Of a stretch of DNA of 64,000 nt, positions 57,987-64,000 are shown piece by piece. Source of the DNA: Vicinamibacteria bacterium (lineage in GTDB: Bacteria > Acidobacteriota > Vicinamibacteria > Vicinamibacterales > UBA8438). A program made the translations under genes and the position numbers. How positions within the stretch are numbered: the first letter of the stretch is position 1; each line of letters begins with the position of its first letter. The notes below the pieces were generated by a model. The model searched no databases. It saw only the letters and a program-made list of their open reading frames with translations, and was not told where the DNA came from. The stretch lies in NCBI GenBank assembly GCA_022820825.1, contig JAJEEU010000037.1:17859-81858 (forward strand), given 5' to 3'.

Positions 57987-60293
57987 TCAGAACCGGAACA
58001 GACGGTTGATCTTCACGATGAAGGCGCGGTTCTGCAACTCGGGATAGCGCGGCGTGAGCGTGTCGCGCTGCTCGTTGTAGACGACGAACAGCTCGCTGCC
58101 GGGTTGGTACTCCCAGCGGAAGCGGACGTTGGCGCCCAGGGATGCATTGCTCGAGTTGTACTGCACCAGGGCGCTGACGAACATCAGCGGCGTGACCGTA
58201 TAGGTCGTGCGCGTCGTCACGAGTTCGGTCGTGAAGCTGCCCTGCGGCAGCTCGATGCGGTTGAACGAGATGCCCGGACCCACCGCCAGTCGCGGTGTGA
58301 GCTGCAGGCGGCCGCCGCCGAATCCGCCGCCGAACCCGAATTCGACGGTCGTCTTCTCCCCGCCGTAGAAGCTGCCGTGCTGCACCTTGAAGTTGCCCGA
58401 GAGCAGCCGCTGGCGCCCGAAGCGGTACGACGCCAGCATGTCCTGGAAGCGGTATCCGCCGACCGGGATCGTGACGTCGCCGCTGATGTCGAAGGGCTCG
58501 TCCAGGTACTCGTAGCTGCGCGTGTACTCGATGAAGAGATCGTCGCTGTTCTCGAACTCGATGCCGAACATGCCCTGCGCCAGCCGCGTTTCGACCACGC
58601 CCGCCCGGCTCTCGTAGTAGTCGGTGCGCACCTCCGAAATGAAGCGGCGGACGGCCGCGATGGAGTGGGGGCGCGGGCTGAACCGGAACGACGCGAAGCT
58701 GCGCTCGAAGTCCTCGCGGCGCATGAATCCTGTCTCGGGGTTGAAGTCGTGTCCGACGGCGAGATGCTCCAGCTCGAAGCCGTAGCGGTCGCCGCGGTAG
58801 TCCACCCGGCCGCGGTAGCTGACGTCGTCGTCCCCGGCAAGCGGGTTGTCGGTGCGGGCCCAGTAGGTATTGATGTTGATCGTGTCGTGGAACGCGAAGG
58901 CGCCGTCGACGCCGTACGTGGCGCCCGAACCGGGGCCGAGCCGCGAGACGGACTGCCGCGTGTAGATGGCGCCGACGCTGCTCTTCCGCAGCAGGTCGCG
59001 CTTGACCCGCAGGATGGAGAAGTTGGTTCGCGCCGTCTCCGTCACCGACTCGGCGCCGGTCTGGATGTTCATGGCGCCCACGCTGAAGTCCCCGACGCGC
59101 CCGGTGAGCCGCCCGCCCGCCTGCATCGGCACTTCACGCCCCGTGCTCGATCCGGGCTGCCGGGCGTAGCCGATGCGCCGGCTGTAGAACAGCACGGGCG
59201 TATCGTTGCCGCCGCCGAACGGGCCGGTGCCGCCCCCGCCGAACGCGAACAACCCCTGGTTCTCCAGGAAGAACTCCCGCTTCTCGGGGAAGAAGAGGCT
59301 GAAGCGGGTGAGGTTCACCTGTTGCTCGTCCGCCTCGACTTGTGCGAAGTCGGTGTTGAGCGTCAGGTCGGCCACCAGGTTCTGCGTCACGGCGTACTTC
59401 AGGTCCAGCCCGGCGTCGCCGCCGAACTGATTGGAAACCAGCGGCGTCGCCGTCCGGTCGCTGGTGAGGTCCCCGATGGCGTACGGCTTGAGCTCGAGCG
59501 TGTTGCCGCTGTCGGGCACCTCCAGGCCGACCAGCGTTGCTGCGAGCGACGACAGGAAGATGGCGCCCGGCTCCCGGGCGACCGGCATGGGAACCACGTA
59601 CGACCACTCGTTCTTCCAGAACACGCGGCGGCTCAGGTTCAGGCCCCAGACCTGCTCGCGCCCCGGCCGGAACCGCAGCGACTTGAACGGAATGGCCGCT
59701 TCGAACGTCCAGCCGCCGTCGAACCGCCCGGTCTGCACCTCCCACACCGGGTTCCAGTCGGGGCTGTAGTCGCGCTCGTCGGTGACCTGGCCGTCCATGC
59801 GCCCGCCGATGGCGTTGACGTTGAAGACCATCCCGTTACGGCGGTCGTAGAAGCTGTCGATCATGAAACCGACGCGCTCGTTCTGCAGGATGTTGAAGCT
59901 GTCCCGGCGCATCTCGGTGACCACCCACTCGGACTCCGGCGCCGTGTCCCAGCAGCGGCAGGCGAGGTAGAAGTTGTCGTCGTCGAACAGCACCCAGATC
60001 TCGGTACGCTCGCTGGCCGGCGCGCCCTCCGTCGGCAGCGTCTGCACGAAGTCCGAAACCGGCTGGGTGTCCCTGTATACGGCCTCGTCGAGGGCGCCGT
60101 CGATCCGCAGCGGTTCGGCGGCGCGCACCGCGCGTATCGTGGCGCGGCCGTCCGCGTCGCGGCTGATGGTTGCCGGGGCGACCGGCGGCGGTGGCCCGTC
60201 GATGGCCAGGTCCGTCGCCTGACCAGCCGCGGGGGCGGCCGGCAGGATCGGCGCTACCGCGGCCCAGGCGAGAATCGCTCGCGCTACTCGCAC
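57987..60293 (-). CDS. DUF5916 outer-membrane protein B with CBM9-like N-terminal domain
   Basis: A 768-aa paralog of the 51618-54005 protein: signal (ILAWAAVAPILPAAPAAGQ), CBM9-like domain (LRIDGALDEAVYRDTQPVSDFVQTLP, TEIWVLFDDDNFYLACRCWD, WTFEAAIPFKSLRFRPG) and DUF5916 barrel (DLTLNTDFAQVEADEQQVNLTRFSLFFPEKREFFLENQGLF) ending in AFIVKINRLFRF. Expected in the outer membrane. The start is GTG 60293, overlapping the G8-protein stop by 10 bp. Function unknown. Confidence 0.88.
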   Translation of the reverse strand: MRVARAILAWAAVAPILPAAPAAGQATDLAIDGPPPPVAPATISRDADGRATIRAVRAAEPLRIDGALDEAVYRDTQPVSDFVQTLPTEGAPASERTEIWVLFDDDNFYLACRCWDTAPESEWVVTEMRRDSFNILQNERVGFMIDSFYDRRNGMVFNVNAIGGRMDGQVTDERDYSPDWNPVWEVQTGRFDGGWTFEAAIPFKSLRFRPGREQVWGLNLSRRVFWKNEWSYVVPMPVAREPGAIFLSSLAATLVGLEVPDSGNTLELKPYAIGDLTSDRTATPLVSNQFGGDAGLDLKYAVTQNLVADLTLNTDFAQVEADEQQVNLTRFSLFFPEKREFFLENQGLFAFGGGGTGPFGGGNDTPVLFYSRRIGYARQPGSSTGREVPMQAGGRLTGRVGDFSVGAMNIQTGAESVTETARTNFSILRVKRDLLRKSSVGAIYTRQSVSRLGPGSGATYGVDGAFAFHDTININTYWARTDNPLAGDDDVSYRGRVDYRGDRYGFELEHLAVGHDFNPETGFMRREDFERSFASFRFSPRPHSIAAVRRFISEVRTDYYESRAGVVETRLAQGMFGIEFENSDDLFIEYTRSYEYLDEPFDISGDVTIPVGGYRFQDMLASYRFGRQRLLSGNFKVQHGSFYGGEKTTVEFGFGGGFGGGRLQLTPRLAVGPGISFNRIELPQGSFTTELVTTRTTYTVTPLMFVSALVQYNSSNASLGANVRFRWEYQPGSELFVVYNEQRDTLTPRYPELQNRAFIVKINRLFRF

Positions 60294-62479
60294 ACCCAGC
60301 CGCCGATGCCGGGGATCGTCTCCTGGCACGGCGCGGTCGACTCCGGCGCCTCGTGCGAGTAGTACACCCTGAAGCTGTTGCCCGGCTGCCCGTTGTAGTC
60401 GCGCACGACGATGGGATCCCGCGGCTCGCCGTCGCCGGGGGCCATCTCGTAGTTCATCGATATCGACTCGGCCGGCCAGCCGTCCGCGGCCGGCGCGTCC
60501 AGCGTCTCGAACACCGAGCCGCTGACGACGGCGCTCTTGAGCGGCTCCCCGCCGCTTGAATTGGCCGCGTACGCGGTCGCCACGCTGACGCCGACCTGGT
60601 TGCGGAAGTAGCCGTCCCGGATGACCAGCGAGCCCGGCCCGCGCCCCGGCTCGGGCGCCTGGTTGTAGAAGAAGGGACTCAACACGCCCACGCGCATCCC
60701 CTGCACGTCGGCGCCGGTGACGCTGACCGACCTGGACACGTAGTTCGAGATCCAGACCCCCACGGGTCGCTCGGACGGGTCGCCGAGCGCCGCCGGATCG
60801 CCGCGCACGACCAGCCCGTCGACAGCAAGCGTCTCGGGCGGCGAGCCCAGCACGCCGTGGCGGGAAGCATGCCACGTTCTGAAATTCGAGACCGTGCCGT
60901 TCCAGTCCGATTCGAGGCCGTTCTCGATGGTGCCGTACGCCTCGTTGCCGGCGAACTCCAGGACCGCCGCGTTGGTCAGGTCGACCAGGACAGCTTCGTC
61001 CGCCTTGCTGGTGTCGGCGCCCTTGAACGCCGGCGTGCGCACGCTGCCCTGCATCTCCGGAAGCGCGAAGCCGGCCTGTCCGCCGTTGGCGGCGACGTTG
61101 TTGCGGATGTAGTTGTTCGGCCCGCGGAACCAGAAGCCCGCGCCCACGACGCCCAGGTCGGGCAACGAGCCGCCGTAGCCGCCGCTCAGGCGCGAGGCGC
61201 TCCTCCCCGGCGACTGCACCGAGTAATTGTGGTCGAACACGTTGAAGCTCTCGCTGCCGTCCTCCGTCGCAATGCCGGCGCCGCGCGTGTTGTAGACCAC
61301 GTTGTCCTGCACGAGTCCGTAATGGGTGCGGTGCACCGTGACCCCCCACTTGGGGGCGCCGTCCACGGCATTGCCGACGAGGGTGAACTGGTAGCCGTTC
61401 GGGGGCTCGCTGCGCGGCCCGAAGTAGTGGTGGAAATGGACCGCATAGCGCCCGATCTGATTCGTGCCGACCCTCGACGCCCGGCCGTCCGTGGCGAAGC
61501 GCGCGTTGTCGACGCTGCCGTTCCGCGTGCGGCCCAGCTCGTGGAACGCGACGTAGCGCAGGTCCACGTCGGCGTGCGACAGGAACATGGTGTGGCCGCG
61601 CGTGCCGCCAGGATTCTCCGATCTCACTACCACGTTGCGGCTGAGGTTCCCCACGTGCGGCAGCAGCGCAATGGCGCCCTCCGCGTCGCGGGCGCCCCGA
61701 TGGTCGTGGCGCAGCGGCGCGGCGAGGGTGATCCGCGTGCCGGCAACCGCCGTCACCTGGACCTTCTCCGTCTGCGACGCGTTGGCGTCCTTGCGCTCGG
61801 CCGCGCGCAGTTGCCGCGTGTCGGGGATGACGACGTAGTCGCCGGGCCGCCAGCCGCTGGCGGGCTGCTCCAGCTCGATGGTCTCGTCCCCGGCGAGCGG
61901 CTCGCTTTGCGTCCTGACGAATGTCGGGGCCCTGACGGCGCCGTGCATCGTCACCTTGCCGAGGCTGATGAGGCCGTTGCCTACTTGCGCCGGGTCCACG
62001 GCGGCGTCGATGGGCCGATCCGCGATGATGATCTCCGCGGTCACGCCCGCGGCGACCGGAGCGCGCGCACTGCCGACCTCCAGGTGACCCTCCTCCCGCA
62101 CCGTCAGGGTCACGACCTTCATCCGCGTGTCGGCGTCGGTGGCGAACCTCAGAACGCCCCGGACTTCGAGACAGTCGAGGGCGGCATCGCTGACCGCGTC
62201 GTAGGCGACGTCATGACCTGCGGCAATGACCACCCGGTCATCCGCCGCGGGGACGCTGCCGGTAGACCAGGTGCCGGAGTCCGACCAGGCGCCGCCGGAC
62301 GTGCTGGTGACGGTGGGCTCGCTGCAGAACAGCGGCACCCCGTGCGGCATGCCGCTGATGGCGGGCGTGTGGGGCAGGGGCTGCGCCGCGGCGCCGGCGA
62401 GACCGGCGCCGCAGGTCAGAGCCGCCAGCAACGCCACGAACAACGCGCCGCGCCCGGAACCGTTGAACCGCTGCCGCAT
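60284..62479 (-). CDS. Exported G8-domain / parallel beta-helix protein
   Basis: A protein of about 731 aa with a signal peptide (GALFVALLAALTCGAGLAGAAAQ). An N-terminal G8-type domain (GGAWSDSGTWSTGSVPAADDRVVIAAGHDVAYD) is followed by a long right-handed beta-helix (NIRSEN/NNYIRNNVAANGG, LVQDNVVYNTRGAGIATEDGSESFNVFDHNYS). G8 domains are found in animal CEMIP/hyaluronan-binding proteins and some bacterial surface proteins; beta-helices often bind or cleave polysaccharides. The substrate is unknown. ATG 62479 (GGGAG 9 bp upstream) is preferred over ATG 62485. A Cys pair near the C-terminus (APCQETIPGIGGWVCE) may form a disulfide. Confidence 0.85.
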   Translation of the reverse strand: MRQRFNGSGRGALFVALLAALTCGAGLAGAAAQPLPHTPAISGMPHGVPLFCSEPTVTSTSGGAWSDSGTWSTGSVPAADDRVVIAAGHDVAYDAVSDAALDCLEVRGVLRFATDADTRMKVVTLTVREEGHLEVGSARAPVAAGVTAEIIIADRPIDAAVDPAQVGNGLISLGKVTMHGAVRAPTFVRTQSEPLAGDETIELEQPASGWRPGDYVVIPDTRQLRAAERKDANASQTEKVQVTAVAGTRITLAAPLRHDHRGARDAEGAIALLPHVGNLSRNVVVRSENPGGTRGHTMFLSHADVDLRYVAFHELGRTRNGSVDNARFATDGRASRVGTNQIGRYAVHFHHYFGPRSEPPNGYQFTLVGNAVDGAPKWGVTVHRTHYGLVQDNVVYNTRGAGIATEDGSESFNVFDHNYSVQSPGRSASRLSGGYGGSLPDLGVVGAGFWFRGPNNYIRNNVAANGGQAGFALPEMQGSVRTPAFKGADTSKADEAVLVDLTNAAVLEFAGNEAYGTIENGLESDWNGTVSNFRTWHASRHGVLGSPPETLAVDGLVVRGDPAALGDPSERPVGVWISNYVSRSVSVTGADVQGMRVGVLSPFFYNQAPEPGRGPGSLVIRDGYFRNQVGVSVATAYAANSSGGEPLKSAVVSGSVFETLDAPAADGWPAESISMNYEMAPGDGEPRDPIVVRDYNGQPGNSFRVYYSHEAPESTAPCQETIPGIGGWVCE

Positions 62480-62498
62480 CCGCATTCGCTCCCGAAAA

Positions 62499-63137
62499 TC
62501 AGATGGTATGACAAAAGGGCTCATCTTCCCACACGCGAACGGCGTTGCGGCCGGCGCGCTTGGCGCGGTACATCGCGGCGTCTGCCCGCGCCACGAGGCT
62601 ATCGCCATCCACCTCTCCCGGCCGGGCCGCCGCCACGCCGACGCTCGCGGTGACGTGGACCGCCCCCTCGGGCCGCTCCACGACTATCCCGGCCAGCCGC
62701 CGCCGCAGCGACTCGGCCACGTGCCGCGCGCCCTCGATCGGCGTCTCCTGCAGCAGCACCACGAACTCATCCCCGCCGCAGCGGCAGCACAGGTCGCTGC
62801 CCCGCAGCGCCGACTTCAGCGCGGCGCCGGCCGCACGCAACACGGCGTCTCCGAGCGAGTGGCCGTAGCGGTCGTTGACCTGCTTGAAGCGGTCCAGGTC
62901 GATGAACAGCAGCGCCGCCGGGCGGGCGTAGCGCCGCGCGCGGCGGAGCTCGATGTTGACGAGCTCCATGCCGTGGGAGACGGCGACACAGCCGGTCAGG
63001 CCGTCGACCGCGCCTGCGGCCGGCGCTGGCCGCAACCGCTGCATGGCGGCAAACAGTGCGGCGCCGCAGCCGAGTCCGCAAAGGAACGCTGCCGCCAACG
63101 GCGGCAAGGCCGGGAAAGCGAGCCTGCGGTCGTACAT
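62499..63137 (-). CDS. Membrane-anchored GGDEF diguanylate cyclase
   Basis: A 212-aa protein with one N-terminal transmembrane helix (PLAAAFLCGLGCGAALFAAM, ~12-32) and a full GGDEF domain. The motif GGDEF is at 121-125, preceded five residues earlier by an RGSD I-site (112-115), so it should make c-di-GMP and be feedback inhibited. No separate sensor domain is seen. ATG 63137 lies 3 bp after a strong hairpin and has no Shine-Dalgarno, so either translation is leader-limited or the start is further in (ATG 63044). It is directly downstream of the rRNA operon. Confidence 0.85.
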   Translation of the reverse strand: MYDRRLAFPALPPLAAAFLCGLGCGAALFAAMQRLRPAPAAGAVDGLTGCVAVSHGMELVNIELRRARRYARPAALLFIDLDRFKQVNDRYGHSLGDAVLRAAGAALKSALRGSDLCCRCGGDEFVVLLQETPIEGARHVAESLRRRLAGIVVERPEGAVHVTASVGVAAARPGEVDGDSLVARADAAMYRAKRAGRNAVRVWEDEPFCHTI

Positions 63138-63140
63138 GGA

Positions 63141-63168
63141 AACACCCGAGGCCGAGGCCTCGGGTGTT
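63141..63168 (-). terminator. rRNA operon terminator-like hairpin
   Basis: A perfect 12-bp stem (AACACCCGAGGC / GCCTCGGGTGTT) with a CGAG loop, about 13 bp after the 3' end of 5S rRNA in transcription order. The downstream T run is short (TTTCC). It probably ends or attenuates the rrn transcript, and it abuts the start codon of the GGDEF gene. Confidence 0.7.
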
Positions 63169-63181
63169 GTCCGGAAAGACT

Positions 63182-63297
63182 CCCGGCGGCGACCTACTCT
63201 CCCACGAAGTCGCCTTCGCAGTACCATCGGCGGAAGAGGGCTTAACTGCCGTGTTCGGTATGGGAACGGGTGTTTCCCCTCCCCTATGACCACCGGA
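63182..63297 (-). rRNA. rrf: 5S ribosomal RNA
   Basis: On the minus strand the sequence has the universal 5S core ACCCGTTCCCATACCGAACA (loop B/C region), GTTAAGCCC and the complementary ends (about 116 nt; TCCGGTGGTCAT... at the 5' side, ...GTCGCCGCCGGGA at the 3' side). It is separated from the 23S 3' end by about 140 nt. Boundaries are approximate to 1-3 bases. Confidence 0.93.
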
Positions 63298-63439
63298 AAA
63301 CAAAAAACCGAACCCCGCACATCCGACGGGCGCCCGGCCCTCCCGCAGCGCTTATCCCGCGCTGCCGCGGAGGAAATACATGCAAAGATCCACTGAATAC
63401 TCCACAAACGGCAGCTTCCCGTAACGCAGTGAAATGAAT

Positions 63440-64000
<561 letters not shown>

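Overview
The window is one high-GC bacterial chromosome segment, read as an Acidobacteriota-type genome (Vicinamibacteria-like). This is an inference from gene content: repeated DUF1592/DUF1552/ankyrin cassettes, several exported quinoproteins, DUF5916 outer-membrane proteins, an M64 peptidase, many Tat or lipoprotein signals, and three copies of a secreted family with an 'R-T-P-W-G-x-P-D-L-x-G-x-W' start. No 16S sequence is present to confirm it; only the 3' part of a 23S gene and a 5S gene lie at the right edge.

Layout. 1-4.4 kb: the end of a TonB-dependent receptor, then a minus-strand pair (a Tat-exported thiamine-diphosphate enzyme and a small conserved protein). 4.5-10 kb: first cassette (DUF1592-type di-CxxCH protein, Tat-exported DUF1552 protein, periplasmic ankyrin protein). 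10-14.8 kb: VOC protein, quinone oxidoreductase, glcF, a secreted paralog-family protein and a mazEF pair. 14.8-24.6 kb: a tightly packed seven-gene minus-strand operon of exported redox and propeller proteins (NHL lipoprotein, carboxypeptidase-regulatory/CxxCH propeller protein, quinoprotein with a C-terminal cupredoxin, YVTN lipoprotein, glutamate-cysteine-ligase-like enzyme, VOC lipoprotein, cytochrome c). 24.7-30.2 kb: second cassette, in the order ankyrin, DUF1592, DUF1552.

30.2-37.2 kb is an accessory island: a SnoaL-like protein, an orphan winged-helix regulator with a probable operator, a DUF222-HNH protein, and an HNH endonuclease gene split by a 3205-bp IS1595-type transposon. The transposon has 23-bp terminal inverted repeats and a perfect 8-bp target duplication. 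Besides the transposase it carries five candidate passenger genes on the other strand, including a metzincin-type protease and a zinc-ribbon protein. Removing the element and one duplication restores the HNH reading frame.

37.2-64 kb: SdpI-like and other membrane proteins, a PhoD phosphatase, a second paralog-family protein, vapBC, an operon of membrane protein, M64 peptidase, glcD and glcE, then an NHL lipoprotein, two more PQQ quinoproteins, the third paralog-family protein, and two DUF5916 proteins. A five-gene operon (GGDEF protein, G8-domain protein, DUF5916, PLP decarboxylase, membrane protein) follows directly downstream of a minus-strand rRNA operon.

Taken together, the window encodes a large exported oxidation capacity. 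Three PQQ dehydrogenases, glycolate oxidase subunits (with glcF about 28 kb from glcDE), CxxCH proteins and a copper domain probably feed electrons from alcohols and 2-hydroxy acids into periplasmic carriers. The substrates of most of these proteins cannot be read from the sequence.
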